Position numbers and translations under genes: made by a program. From JBBQTQ01 sp038213135 (GTDB taxonomy: Bacteria; Actinomycetota; Thermoleophilia; Gaiellales; Gaiellaceae), in assembly GCA_038213135.1 (NCBI GenBank), contig JBBQTQ010000003.1:7362-71361 (forward strand): DNA of 64,000 bases. Reading direction: 5' to 3'. The notes under the pieces were generated by a model. That model was given only the letters and a program-made list of their open reading frames with translations, was not told the origin of the DNA and made no database searches. Below are positions 1 through 8,518 of the stretch, piece by piece; within the stretch, counting starts at the first letter, position 1, and each line of letters starts with the position of its first letter.

Positions 1-2
1 AG

Positions 3-401
3 GAGGGGTTCACGGTTCTGCCCTACGTCCAGCCCGACCCGGTTCTCCAGAAGCGGCTCGAGGAGGTCGGTTGCGCGGCCGTGATGCCGCTTGCCTCCCC
101 GATCGGCAGCGGCCGGGGCATGAAGCTCCGCGACGCGATCCGGATCATGGTCGAGCAGGCCGAGGTGCCGCTCGTCGTCGACGCGGGCCTCGGCGCGCCC
201 TCGCACGCGGCCGAGGCGCTGGAGCTGGGCGCGGACGCGGTGCTTGTCAACACGGCGATCGCACGGGCCGGCGACCCGGTCGCGATGGCCGGCGCCTTTC
301 GCCTCGCGGTCGAAGCCGGGCGGGCGGCGTTCCTCGCCGGGACGATCGCGCAGCAAGAGACGGCCGAGCCGTCGAGTCCAGTCGCCGGGGTGGTCAGGTG
401 A
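3..401 (+). CDS. thiG: Thiazole synthase ThiG, C-terminal part (5' end outside window)
   Basis: The frame is open from base 3, so the gene begins upstream. ThiG builds the thiazole phosphate of thiamine from deoxyxylulose phosphate, dehydroglycine and the ThiS thiocarboxylate. The visible 132 residues carry the family's C-terminal barrel motifs: PLASPIGSGRG, then VDAGLGAPSHAAEALELGAD and VLVNTAIA, which form the phosphate-binding end of the TIM barrel. The stop TGA overlaps the thiS GTG by 4 nt, so translation is probably coupled. Clear family assignment; nothing odd is seen in the part present. Confidence 0.93.
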   Translation, partial: EGFTVLPYVQPDPVLQKRLEEVGCAAVMPLASPIGSGRGMKLRDAIRIMVEQAEVPLVVDAGLGAPSHAAEALELGADAVLVNTAIARAGDPVAMAGAFRLAVEAGRAAFLAGTIAQQETAEPSSPVAGVVR

Positions 402-598
402 AGGTGCTCGTGAATGGCCGCGAGCTCGAGCTCGGTGGTGACGCGACCGTCGCCCGGTTGCTCGAGACGCTGGAGTTCGCCGGTTCGTATGCGCTCGTCG
501 AGCGCAACGGCGAGCCGGTCGAGCGTGCCCGCTACTCGCAGGTCGAGCTCGCGGAAGGAGACACGCTCGTTGTCGCGCGACCGGTCGCTGGCGGCTAG
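398..598 (+). CDS. thiS: Sulfur carrier protein ThiS
   Basis: A 66-residue ubiquitin-like sulfur carrier. It starts KVLVNGRELEL and ends in the Gly-Gly tail (VAGG) that is adenylated and converted to a thiocarboxylate to donate sulfur to the thiazole made by ThiG. The GTG at 398 is chosen because it overlaps the thiG stop (GTGA) and gives the usual family length. It sits between thiG and thiE. Its 3' end overlaps the preferred thiE start by 29 nt, so all three are probably one transcript. Confidence 0.93.
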   Translation: MKVLVNGRELELGGDATVARLLETLEFAGSYALVERNGEPVERARYSQVELAEGDTLVVARPVAGG

Positions 599-1175
599 CC
601 GCCTTTATCTCGTCACGGGCGTACGGCCGGATCTCGCGCCGTTCCTCGAGGCAGCGGTCAAAGGAGGGGTTGATCTTGTCCAGATCCGGGAGAAGGAGCT
701 CCCGGATCGCGAGCTGCTGCCGGCGCTCGAGCTCGCCCGCGAGCTGACGCGACGGCTAGGCGTGCCGCTCGTCGTCAACGACCGTGCCGACCTCGCGTTG
801 CTTGTCGAGGCGGACTATGTCCACGTCGGCCAGGACGATCTTCCCGTCGAGGCCGCCCGCCGCCTGGGCCTCGCCGTCGGGCTCTCTACTCACGCACCGG
901 AGGAGATCGACGCGGCCGAGGCGGACTACATCGGCGTCGGCCCTGTCTATGCGACGCCCACGAAGGCCGGCCGCGCGGCCGTGGGGCTCGAGCTCGTCCG
1001 CCACGCGGCGACAGCACGGCAGCCGTGGTTCGCGATCGGTGGCATCGACGCAGGAAACGTCGCGGAGGTCGTCGCCGCGGGCGCGGAGCGGATCGCAGTC
1101 GTGCGCGCGATCGGCGATGCCGCCGATCCAGAACGCGCGGCCGCGGGGCTCCGAGCCGCCCTGGACCGCCGCTAA
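570..1175 (+). CDS. thiE: Thiamine-phosphate synthase ThiE
   Basis: ThiE joins the pyrimidine (HMP-PP) and thiazole (THZ-P) halves into thiamine phosphate. About 201 residues with family motifs in order: RLYLVTG at the N-terminus, VQIREK, VVNDRADLAL, VHVGQDDLP, YIGVGPVYATPTK and FAIGGID. The start is taken as TTG 570, which lies inside thiS and leaves about 10 residues before the first conserved strand. A longer frame opening at 414 would cover most of thiS and is unlikely. Last gene of the thiG-thiS-thiE operon. Confidence 0.92.
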   Translation: MSRDRSLAASRLYLVTGVRPDLAPFLEAAVKGGVDLVQIREKELPDRELLPALELARELTRRLGVPLVVNDRADLALLVEADYVHVGQDDLPVEAARRLGLAVGLSTHAPEEIDAAEADYIGVGPVYATPTKAGRAAVGLELVRHAATARQPWFAIGGIDAGNVAEVVAAGAERIAVVRAIGDAADPERAAAGLRAALDRR

Positions 1176-1178
1176 ACT
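1173..1178 (+). promoter_or_regulatory. Putative -10 box (TAAACT) for tRNA-Asn
   Basis: TAAACT overlaps the thiE stop codon and ends 10 nt before the mature tRNA 5' end. All four tRNA genes here have a TARAMT box at 9-10 nt, which would give precursors with a leader of only a few nucleotides. No convincing -35 is seen. Confidence 0.45.
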
Positions 1179-1188
1179 GAGCCCGCCT

Positions 1189-1261
1189 TCCCCGGTAGCT
1201 CAATTGGCAGAGCGTTCGGCTGTTAACCGAAATGTTGCTGGTTCGAGTCCAGCCCGGGGAG
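1189..1261 (+). tRNA. tRNA-Asn (GTT)
   Basis: A 73-nt cloverleaf. Acceptor TCCCCGG pairs with CCGGGGA (1254-1260), followed by discriminator G. The anticodon arm TTCGG-CTGTTAA-CCGAA gives anticodon GTT, and the T-loop GTTCGAGTCC is present. CCA is not encoded. Confidence 0.96.
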
Positions 1262-1283
1262 CTTCGGGGCGCCAGGCGTCTGT

Positions 1284-1289
1284 TACGTT
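1284..1289 (+). promoter_or_regulatory. Putative -10 box (TACGTT), leaderless type
   Basis: TACGTT ends 6 nt before the GTG at 1296 and no Shine-Dalgarno sequence lies between. The same word at the same distance precedes the gene at 3781. Transcription would start at or next to the start codon. Confidence 0.4.
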
Positions 1290-1295
1290 CCGCGC

Positions 1296-3731
1296 GTGCG
1301 AGGGACGGGCGCCGGGGCGATCGTGGGGTTGCTCGTCGCCCTCGCCGTCGGAGACGCACGGCCGCTCCGGCTTGGCGCGCCCGATCGTGGGGAGAGTCGG
1401 GTGCAGTCCGCGCTCGCCCGGCTGCCTCTGGCGTTCGTCGAGAACCGAGGTCAGTTGCCGGCGAGCGCAGCCTTCGGCGTCGAAGGACGGGGAGGAGGGG
1501 TTCGCTTCGGGGCAGGCAGGGCGACGTACCACGTCAAGGGATCGAGCTTTGACGTCGCATTCGTCGGCGCGCGTGACGTCCGACCCGTAGCCGTCGACCG
1601 CCTCCCCGGCGTCGTCAGTTACTTCCGTGGCCCGGTCTCGAACTGGCGGACCGCACTGCCCACGTTCCGCAGGCTCGTCTATCGCCGCCTGTGGCCGGGA
1701 ATCGACTTGGTCTACCGAGGCCCGCGGGGACGCCTGGAGTACGACCTCGTCCTCCAGCCAGGCGCCGATCCTGGGCGGATCCGCTTTCGCTACGGCGGCG
1801 CGAGCCTTCGAGCAGAAGGAGCGAGCCTGAGGATCGCCGTACCCGGACGGACCCTGAGAGAAGGACGCCCCGTTGCGTTTCAGGGTCACCACCACGTCGG
1901 CGCCGGCTATGTCGTCCGCGGCAACGAGGTTGGCCTCCGGCTCGGGCCCTATGACCACCACCGGCCGCTGCTGATCGACCCGCCGAGCTTTCTCTACGCG
2001 GGCTTCCTCGGCGGCTCGGGCGAGGACATCGTCAACGGGATCGCAGTCGACCGGGCCGGAAGTGCGTACGTGACGGGCTGGACCAATTCTGCGAACTTCC
2101 CGGCAAGCAAAGGGCCGGACAGCACCTACGGCGGCTCTCTCGACGCGTTCGTTGCAAAGCTGAACCCTTCGGGCACGGCCCTGCTCTATTCGAGCTATAT
2201 CGGCGGTACCGGCGACGACTACGGAATCGGGATCGCCGTCGACCGGTCGGGCAACGCCTACGTGAGCGGCGCAAGCAGTTCGTCGCAAGACAGCTTCCCT
2301 GTGAAAGGCGGCCCGGACCTGACCTACAACGGCGGTTTCAGCGACGCGTTCGTGGCGAAGATCGCGGCGCGCGGGACGGCGCTCGTGTATTCGGGGTATC
2401 TCGGCGGGCCGGGCCAGGACCAGGGGGAGGGCATTACGGTGGATGGCGCCGGGGCGGCGTATCTGAGCGGAACCGCCAGCTCGGGCTTCCCCACGGCCGT
2501 GGGGCCGGACCTGACACCGAACGGCGATGTCGACGGATTCGTGGCGAAAGTCAGTCCGACCGGGCAAAAGCTCGTGTACAGCGGTTACATCGGGGGCGCC
2601 GGTCTGGACGACGCATATGCCATCGCCGTCGACCGGGCCGGGAACGCCTATGTGAGCGGCGACACCCACTCCACCGAGACCAGCTTTCCGGTGGCCGTCG
2701 GCCCGGATCTCACGTTCAATGGCGGCACGTCGGACGCCTTCGTCGCCAAGGTGAACAAGACGGGCTCGGGGCTCGACTATGCCGGGTACATCGGCGGTAG
2801 CGGCGACGAGAACTACGACAACAGAGCAGCCGGCGTCGCCGTGGACGCGGGCGGCAACGCTTACGTGACCGGGGAGACGACGTCCGACCAGACGACGTTC
2901 CCTGTGAAGGTCGGCCCGGATCTGACCTTCAACGGCGCAGAAGACGCATTCGTCGCGAAGGTCAATCCTTCTGGCAGCGCGCTCTCCTACGCCGGGTACA
3001 TCGGCGGCAGCGGCTAAGAGACGGGGGACGGCATAGCCGTCGACGCCGCAGGTCAGGCGTACGTCACCGGGGTCACCCAGGGTAACGGGTTCCCAGCCTC
3101 TGGCGGCCCAGACGTGACCTTCAACGGCGGTCACGACGACTTCGTCGCCAAGGTGACGCGATCCGGGGCCGGGCTGGCCTACGCCGGTTACATCGGCGGA
3201 GCTGGGAACGACGGCGGGTCCGTGGCCACCGACTCCGGCCCGGCGATCGCCGTCGACGCAGCCGGCAATGCCTACGTCGGCGGCGGCACGGATTCGACGA
3301 GCGGCTTCCCGGCCGTCGCCGGTCCCGACGCAACCGAGAACGGCGGCGTCGACGGCTTCGTGGCCAAGATCGGCACCCGGACTGCTTCGGTGTGCGTCGC
3401 GACGAGCTTCCAGCTCCGTTTCGTGCCTGGGAAGAGCGTCACGGCGAGCACGGGTGGGAAAGCACTCGCGGCGGTGACTCGCATGGGGGCGTCGGTCGGA
3501 TCGGGCTGCTCGGCCGCGGCCGCCCGAGCGGGATTGCCGAAAGGGCCGTTCCGGACGACGAAGGCCGGAGCTCGTCTAGCGTGCAAGACACCGAGCGACG
3601 CTCGCTTTCGGGCAACGCGAGGCTCGCTCGAGATCCGTCTCGGCGACCCTGGGCCGGCGATCCTGACGGCGACCGTGCGCTCCGCCGGATCGCAGCTGAA
3701 GTGGAACACGAAGTACTGCCGGCCGGGCTAA
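1296..3731 (+). pseudogene. Secreted SBBP beta-propeller-repeat protein, interrupted by an in-frame TAA
   Basis: GTG at 1296 opens a signal peptide followed by an N-terminal domain (residues ~40-220; motifs ENRGQL and YYR.LWPGIDLVY-like) that precedes SBBP repeats in this family. Seven repeats of about 65 residues follow, with consensus YAGYIGG.G, GIAVD..GNAYV.G and GPDLTFNG.DAFVAK. TAA at 3015-3017 cuts repeat 6 right after YIGGSG. The same frame continues without shift (ETGDGIAVDAAG...) through repeats 6-7 and a Cys-containing tail to 3731. Annotators may call two ORFs (1296-3017 and 3114-3731). One base change from CAA, GAA, AAA, TAC or TAT would explain the stop. The function of SBBP proteins is unknown; extracellular or surface binding is likely. 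Either a real nonsense mutation or an assembly error. Confidence 0.75.
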
Positions 3732-3780
3732 CCGGCGCCTGCAACCGCATGACGTCCGGCCCGCGTCCTACGTTCACGGG

Positions 3781-4017
3781 ATGGACGATTCCGCTTTCTC
3801 ACAGGCAATTCGGGACCACCTGGCACTGAAGCGACGCAACGGCTGGCTCGAAGGCACGATGCCGCTCGAGACGTATGTCGGCGCGGACGAGCTCGCGAAC
3901 CACGCACTCTTCCGCTCAGAGACCGACGCGCGTGCTGACGATGCGCCGACGGCGGAGGAGCCGGCGCGCGAGGTCGACATCTGGTCGGCGACGCCGGTTT
4001 TCGACTGGGGCGATTGA
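3781..4017 (+). CDS. Small conserved-looking acidic protein, function unknown
   Basis: 78 residues, no membrane segment, no recognised domain. The N-terminal half reads like an amphipathic helix (AIRDHLALKRRNGWLEGTM) and the acidic C-terminal half ends SATPVFDWGD. ATG 3781 follows TACGTT (3769-3774) by 6 nt, the leaderless pattern seen across this window. That, the compact gap and the G/C-ending codons support a real gene. No function is proposed. Confidence 0.55.
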   Translation: MDDSAFSQAIRDHLALKRRNGWLEGTMPLETYVGADELANHALFRSETDARADDAPTAEEPAREVDIWSATPVFDWGD

Positions 4018-4043
4018 CCGGAGCGGGTTAGGATGGACAGGAG

Positions 4044-4433
4044 GTGCGCAACAAGCAGCGCTTGAGACCCCTGTCCGAGGCCGAGGCCTACGCGCGTTGC
4101 CACGGCACGCGCGAGTCGGACGTCAAGATCGTCCACATCGAGCCGCGCCGGCCGCGCTACAAGCTGCCCGTCTCCGGTGAGGATCTGCGCCGCTCGTTCG
4201 AGCGGAAGCTCGCGATCCGCGAGCCGGTCGAGGAGACGCTAGACGCTACAGCCGCAAACGGACTCGCCGAGGTGCAGCCGCTCGAGCCGGAGGCCGCAGC
4301 GGGCGCAGGTGGCGGGGAGGAGCTTGGCGCGGACGAGCAACCCGCGCATGAGCACGAGCCAGAGCATGGCGTACGGGGCGATGAGGGTGGTACTCATCTG
4401 TCCACTATCGGCACGGACACTGTGGCGATTTAG
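4044..4433 (+). CDS. Small basic protein of unknown function; C-terminal third doubtful
   Basis: 129 residues from GTG 4044, which lies 9 nt after a TAGGAT box (4029-4034). The first ~70 residues look like a real folded, basic protein (CHGTRESDVKIVHIEPRRP, then YKLPVSGEDLRRSFERKLAI). After about residue 70 it is low-complexity Ala/Gly/Glu/His, where it runs antisense to a better-looking zinc-ribbon ORF (4239-4397, minus). Either the two genes truly overlap tail-to-tail by 159 nt or the 3' end is shifted by an indel. No known domain. Confidence 0.5.
   Translation: MRNKQRLRPLSEAEAYARCHGTRESDVKIVHIEPRRPRYKLPVSGEDLRRSFERKLAIREPVEETLDATAANGLAEVQPLEPEAAAGAGGGEELGADEQPAHEHEPEHGVRGDEGGTHLSTIGTDTVAI
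4239..4397 (-). CDS. 52-aa membrane-anchored zinc-ribbon-like microprotein
   Basis: Starting at ATG 4397 (minus) the product has a hydrophobic N-terminus (LIAPYAMLWLVLMRGLLV) and then CARCG...VCGC, four cysteines spaced as a small zinc ribbon. Putative role: membrane-tethered metal-binding microprotein; nothing more specific can be said. It lies antisense inside the 3' part of the gene at 4044. Support is the paired CxxC/CxC layout and the hydrophobic helix. A longer version from 4505 adds only Arg-rich shadow sequence. Confidence 0.5.
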   Translation of the reverse strand: MSTTLIAPYAMLWLVLMRGLLVRAKLLPATCARCGLRLERLHLGESVCGCSV

Positions 4434-4470
4434 TCGAAGGCGGCGGCGCAGCCGGAGGTCGAGACGGGAA

Positions 4471-4499
4471 GGCAGGGCACGGCTACGCTGTGGCCTGCC
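4471..4499 (-). terminator. Imperfect hairpin after the copper-protein gene
   Basis: GGCAGG (4471-4476) pairs with CCTGCC (4494-4499), with further imperfect pairing inside. It lies just downstream of the minus-strand gene ending at 4502. No T-run, so it could be a factor-assisted terminator or an RNA 3' end. Confidence 0.3.
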
Positions 4500-4501
4500 G
4501 G

Positions 4502-5785
4502 TCACCGGACGACGACGATCTGCGTCATCGCCACGGGGTGCAGCGAGCAGTAGAGCTTGTACGTCCCAGGCTTCGTGAACTTGTACGAGAACGACTTGCC
4601 CTTCGTCAGGTAGGGCGAGGAGAAGCCGACCGGTCCGGCGGCGAGCGTGACGTCGTGGATCTCCGGCCCCAAGAAGCGCCAGCGGAAACGGGTGCCGGCC
4701 TTGATGACGACCCGTGGCTGCGAGAACTGGTAGTTCCCGACCCAGGCGGTCGAGGTGTCCTTCTGCGGCCCGGTCGGGGTCGTCGCCAGCGGCTGGGGGA
4801 CGAGCGGCGGCGGGCCCGGCTGGCCGAGATCGAGCTGGAGCGGCGGCACCGTCGCGCAGCCCGCGGCTGCGCCCGGCGCGACGTAGGCGATCATGATCCC
4901 CATCACCCTCGTGTGCGGCAGGCTGTCGTCGTAGGTCGCGGTCAGCCGTAAGGTGTCGCCCGCGGAGAAGGGAATCCCGTCCGCGCTCGTGAAGGAGCTC
5001 GTGTGTGCCGGGCCGGTCTCATGGAGCACCGGCAGCGGTGTCTTCAGCCCCCAGGTCGGCCACGAGGTGAAGAGGCTCTGGCCGCAGGTCGCATTCGTCA
5101 GGTTGAGGCTGACGCCGCCGCCGTGCACGTGCCCGCCGACGGCAACGATCCGGCCGGGCTCGTTCACCTTGAAGTCCGCGCTCTGTGAGTAGGTGGAGCC
5201 TGGGCCGCCGGTGCCGGGAACGTCGAAGACCGGGTCGCCCTTGCAGTTCTTGACGTCCAGCCAGTAGGGCCGCACAGGCGTCAGCTGCTGGTCGGTGACG
5301 TAGTGGATCGTGTACTGGACGGCCACCGTCTGGGGTGTCGCATGGTGGTTCATCAGCATGTACACCATGCCCCAGAAGTCGCTCCCCTTGTTCGGGTAGC
5401 CGTAGCCGCCGGGTAGGGCCATCGCGTAGCGCTCCTCGCCCTCGGCGTAGAAGCGCTCGGGCGCGAACGGATAGTGCTGGCCGTCGATGTTCGTGTAGTT
5501 CGAGCAGGTCACGTCGGGCCGCGAGGCGTTGACAATCACGACGTGGTGGAGCATCACATCGGTGTAGGGAACCTCGTTGCCCGCCGTGTCGACGACGACC
5601 GCGCTGATCCCGGTCACGTACCCGTCGACCTGTGGGGAGGGGGCTCGCACGGTGTTGATGACGGTGAAGTAGCCGGGCAGCGTGACCGGCGCGGTCCGGT
5701 AGGTCAGCACCTGCTCGGCGGCATGCGCGGCCGGTGCAGCTCCGAATGCGAGCGCAGCGATCGACAGCGCGAGCATTCTGCGCAC
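4502..5785 (-). CDS. Secreted PHM-like copper monooxygenase domain fused to a cupredoxin
   Basis: 427 residues with a signal peptide (1-22). Residues ~30-305 carry the ligand pattern of type II ascorbate-dependent copper monooxygenases (peptidylglycine hydroxylating/dopamine beta-monooxygenase fold): HH at 80-81, HH at 147-148, HVH at 219-221, and Met at 295 or 298 in HTRVMGIMIAYV. In PHM these are the CuA site (HH plus a later His) and the CuB site (HxH plus Met). A Pro-rich linker (~312-345) leads to a plastocyanin-like domain with type 1 copper ligands His377, Cys413, His416 and Met420. The product should act outside the membrane on an unknown substrate. GTG 5785 follows a minus-strand TACAGT box by 6 nt. 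The PHM assignment rests on ligand spacing and needs a profile search; the cupredoxin is clear. Confidence 0.75.
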   Translation of the reverse strand: MRRMLALSIAALAFGAAPAAHAAEQVLTYRTAPVTLPGYFTVINTVRAPSPQVDGYVTGISAVVVDTAGNEVPYTDVMLHHVVIVNASRPDVTCSNYTNIDGQHYPFAPERFYAEGEERYAMALPGGYGYPNKGSDFWGMVYMLMNHHATPQTVAVQYTIHYVTDQQLTPVRPYWLDVKNCKGDPVFDVPGTGGPGSTYSQSADFKVNEPGRIVAVGGHVHGGGVSLNLTNATCGQSLFTSWPTWGLKTPLPVLHETGPAHTSSFTSADGIPFSAGDTLRLTATYDDSLPHTRVMGIMIAYVAPGAAAGCATVPPLQLDLGQPGPPPLVPQPLATTPTGPQKDTSTAWVGNYQFSQPRVVIKAGTRFRWRFLGPEIHDVTLAAGPVGFSSPYLTKGKSFSYKFTKPGTYKLYCSLHPVAMTQIVVVR

Positions 5786-5791
5786 GAAGCG

Positions 5792-5804
5792 ACTGTACTA
5801 GAAT
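5792..5804. promoter_or_regulatory. Back-to-back -10 boxes for two divergent leaderless genes
   Basis: The minus-strand box TACAGT (ACTGTA, 5792-5797) ends 6 nt before GTG 5785. The plus-strand box TAGAAT (5799-5804) ends 8 nt before GTG 5813. The boxes are one base apart in a 27-bp spacer, and neither gene has a Shine-Dalgarno sequence. Confidence 0.5.
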
Positions 5805-5812
5805 GGCCGGTC

Positions 5813-6040
5813 GTGAGCTGGCTTTTCGCTGCGCTGCTCGCTCTCGCAGTGCTCGTCCTCTTGGGCGCGGAATGGCCGCGGCTCTCCGGCCACGTCGGGT
5901 TACAGGCCCGCGACCGGCGCGCCCGAGCGAAGCGCAAGCAGAGCTTGAAGCTGATCCGCACCGAAACGGACGACTTCGCTGCGAGCGTGCAGCGCGACCT
6001 CGAGTCGCTGCCGACTCTCGATCGCGACCCGCGCCGCTAG
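5813..6040 (+). CDS. Small single-pass membrane protein, function unknown
   Basis: 75 residues from GTG 5813, chosen by the TAGAAT box 8 nt upstream. One N-terminal membrane helix (LFAALLALAVLVLLGAEW) is followed by a basic cytoplasmic tail (RDRRARAKRKQSLKLIRTE) and an acidic end. Topology suggests a small N-in or N-out anchor protein; no domain is recognised. Its stop overlaps by 4 nt the stop of the convergent subtilase (6037). Confidence 0.6.
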   Translation: MSWLFAALLALAVLVLLGAEWPRLSGHVGLQARDRRARAKRKQSLKLIRTETDDFAASVQRDLESLPTLDRDPRR

Positions 6041-8490
6041 CGGATCGTCAGCGTCGCTCGGAAGAAGTTCGTGTTCGGGGTGCTCGGCCCCGAGTTCTCG
6101 TTGTTCTTCTCCTCCTGGTAGTCGGAGACGACGAGCAAGATCCGGTGCCGGCCGTGGGCGAGGCTGCGCGGGAGGAAGACGACCGCCTTGCCGTGGGCGT
6201 ACGAGACCTCGGCGGCATGGCCGTCGATCGAGGCCGAGAGGGAGCTCGGGTCGACGCCGGAGCCCGAATCGCCGACTGCGAAGGCGACCTTCCTGGGAGC
6301 CTTTGCGGATCGCGTCAGCATCCGAACCGCCGGTGGCGTCGTGTCGTTCGTCCAGAAGCGGAACGCGAACGGGCCTGCCTCGGCGTCCGACGGCGTGTCG
6401 AAGACGACGTCATACGTGCCGGCCGCCGGGAAGAGCGCGCCCGCGATCGGCTCCAGGTTGCCGTAGCTCGGGAGGTAGTCGTTCTGGTCGACGGGCAGCC
6501 CGGTGTTCCCGGTGAGGCGGTTCTCGTCGCCGCCCGCCACGACCCGCGGGCTGACGTGGACTCCGGGTCCCACCCTCGTGACCGCGACGCCGAAGTTCGT
6601 GACCGGCTTCGTAAGGCGAACCTCGAACACCTGCTCCGGGCCGGGCAGCGAGTTCTTGATCCCGAGGCCGCCGGGGTCGTCCGGGTAGCGGTACGAAGTC
6701 ACGCGCGAGGGCTTCCCGCGCGTGTCTCCCTTGTAGTCGCCCGTGCGCGTGAGCGAGGCGCTCGCCGGCCCGAGCTGTGGGCTCTCGACGCGCAGCCAGT
6801 AGGGAATCCGGCGCGTGTTCGAGCCGTTGGCCAGGACGACGAACCCGGTCAGGTCCGCCTGCGCCGCCGTCGAGGTCGAGGTCGCCGTCAGGTCGAGGCG
6901 CCCGGGCACGGTGATCGTCGCTACCGAGGCGCTGACCGTCACGCCGGGCGTCTGCGATTGCGGCACGACCGTCACGCTCCAGTCGCCCAGTCCCCCGCCG
7001 GCGTCGTTCAGGGCGACCGACCGCGTGGCGCTCGTTCCGGCGCGCAGGAGCCCGAACGTGAAGTTCGTCGGTGCGGCGAAGATCAGCGGGTCGTTCGCGC
7101 GCGGCAGGTCGATCAGCCCGCCGCCCTCCTCGAGCGTCGACGCCTCCTTGCCGTGCTGCGTGTCGGAGAAGACGGGGTCGGCCGTGAGGACGAGGGCGGA
7201 CTTCAGCTGCGCGACCGTCCAGGTCGGATGGCGTTGCTTCAGCAGCGCCGCGCCGCCGGCCACATGCGGTGAGGCCATGCTCGTGCCGCTGAACTGCGCC
7301 CAGGAGCCCTCGTGTGCAGGCACGGAAGAGAGGATCGAGACGCCCGGCGCGCTCACGTCCGGCTTGAGCTGCAGGGACATCGGCGTCGGCCCGATCGAGG
7401 AGAAGTAGGCGAGCACGTCGCTCTTCGAGACGGCCGCGGCCGAGATCGCCTGCGGCGCGTTGCCGGGCGAGCCCACTGAACCGCGCCCGAGCGTGTCGCC
7501 CTCGTTGCCCGCCGCGACGGCCGGCACAACGCCCGCATCGGCGGCTCCGTCGATGGCGGCCACTACGATGTCGCGGCTGATCTCGATCTCCGGCTCGCCG
7601 AGCGAGAGGTTGATCACGTCCATCCCGTCCTTCACCGCCGCCTCGATCGCGGCGGCGAGCTCCGGCGAGTTGCCGTTCAGGCCGAACTCCGGGGTCGGGA
7701 CGGTCAGCGCCTTGTAGTTGCCGAGGTAGGCCATCGGCGCGACGCCGGAGACCGGCCCGCGACCCGCGACGGCGTTGGCGGTGAACTCGCCGGCGGCGAT
7801 CCCGGCCACGTGCGTGGCGTGATCGGACTCGACCGGATCGAACGGCAGCTGCGCGTACTTCCAGTGGTTCGACTTCGGCGAGAAGACACGCGCGACGATC
7901 ACCTTGGCGGTCGTGAAGGCGGTATCACCCTTCGGGAAACCGGGCGGCATCGTGAACGTGGTGGGAGAGAAGAACGGGTGGCTCTGGTCGATCCCGTCGT
8001 CGATGATTCCGATCTTGATCCCGTTGCCCGCGGTGGGCATCGTCGGGCCGCCCCAGAGCTGGTCGGCGCCGATCTGCTCCGGGCTGCGGTCGAGGAGCGG
8101 CCGATAGGTTACGCTCGGCCAGACCTTGGCAACCCCGGGAACGCGGGCGAGGGCGGCGAGCCGGTCGTTCGGGACCGTGACGGCGATCCCGTCGAGCACG
8201 ACGCCGTAGTGCCAGCTGACCTGCGCCGAAGGGATCGCGCCGACGATCCGGTGGGCGACCTGGGCCTGCTCGGCGGCGAGCGAGCGCAGGTACGCGACGC
8301 TCGTCGACGAGCGAAGGTCGAGCCGATGCGTCTTCGTCCGAGCGCTGAGCACCCGGCTCTTGGCGACCGCCGTCGCGAGCGATGGAGCGCCGAGGGTAAC
8401 CACGACCTCGGTCGACGCAGCGGCCGCGCTCGGTGCCACGACGAGCGCGCAGAGGAAGATCACTAGGAGACCCCGTCGCAGAGGGGTCAT
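6037..8490 (-). CDS. Secreted subtilisin-like serine protease (S8 family)
   Basis: 817 residues: signal peptide (1-25), an inhibitor-I9-like propeptide (~28-125), then the peptidase S8 domain with the catalytic triad Asp164 (IGIIDDGID), His224 (DHATHVAG) and Ser404 (GTSMASPH), plus oxyanion Asn329 (AAGNEG). The region after ~470 is beta-rich, Fn3-like, with a bacterial pre-peptidase-C-type look near 590-720 and a further Ig-like module at the end. It probably degrades extracellular protein. No sorting motif or C-terminal anchor is seen, so it is probably released. It converges on the small membrane-protein gene. Confidence 0.92.
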   Translation of the reverse strand: MTPLRRGLLVIFLCALVVAPSAAAASTEVVVTLGAPSLATAVAKSRVLSARTKTHRLDLRSSTSVAYLRSLAAEQAQVAHRIVGAIPSAQVSWHYGVVLDGIAVTVPNDRLAALARVPGVAKVWPSVTYRPLLDRSPEQIGADQLWGGPTMPTAGNGIKIGIIDDGIDQSHPFFSPTTFTMPPGFPKGDTAFTTAKVIVARVFSPKSNHWKYAQLPFDPVESDHATHVAGIAAGEFTANAVAGRGPVSGVAPMAYLGNYKALTVPTPEFGLNGNSPELAAAIEAAVKDGMDVINLSLGEPEIEISRDIVVAAIDGAADAGVVPAVAAGNEGDTLGRGSVGSPGNAPQAISAAAVSKSDVLAYFSSIGPTPMSLQLKPDVSAPGVSILSSVPAHEGSWAQFSGTSMASPHVAGGAALLKQRHPTWTVAQLKSALVLTADPVFSDTQHGKEASTLEEGGGLIDLPRANDPLIFAAPTNFTFGLLRAGTSATRSVALNDAGGGLGDWSVTVVPQSQTPGVTVSASVATITVPGRLDLTATSTSTAAQADLTGFVVLANGSNTRRIPYWLRVESPQLGPASASLTRTGDYKGDTRGKPSRVTSYRYPDDPGGLGIKNSLPGPEQVFEVRLTKPVTNFGVAVTRVGPGVHVSPRVVAGGDENRLTGNTGLPVDQNDYLPSYGNLEPIAGALFPAAGTYDVVFDTPSDAEAGPFAFRFWTNDTTPPAVRMLTRSAKAPRKVAFAVGDSGSGVDPSSLSASIDGHAAEVSYAHGKAVVFLPRSLAHGRHRILLVVSDYQEEKNNENSGPSTPNTNFFRATLTIR

Positions 8491-8502
8491 CGTACGCGCG
8501 GC

Positions 8503-8508
8503 TAGAAT
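8503..8508 (+). promoter_or_regulatory. Putative -10 box (TAGAAT) for tRNA-Leu
   Basis: TAGAAT ends 10 nt before the mature tRNA 5' end, matching the other three tRNA genes in the window. No clear -35. Confidence 0.45.
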
Positions 8509-8518
8509 GCCTCCGCCC

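Noticed and set aside
1200..3134. 644-residue minus-strand frame opposite the SBBP gene
   Set aside because: Composition is Arg/Val/His-rich with periodic motifs that mirror the plus-strand repeats. It is an antisense shadow, and the plus strand has clear domain matches.
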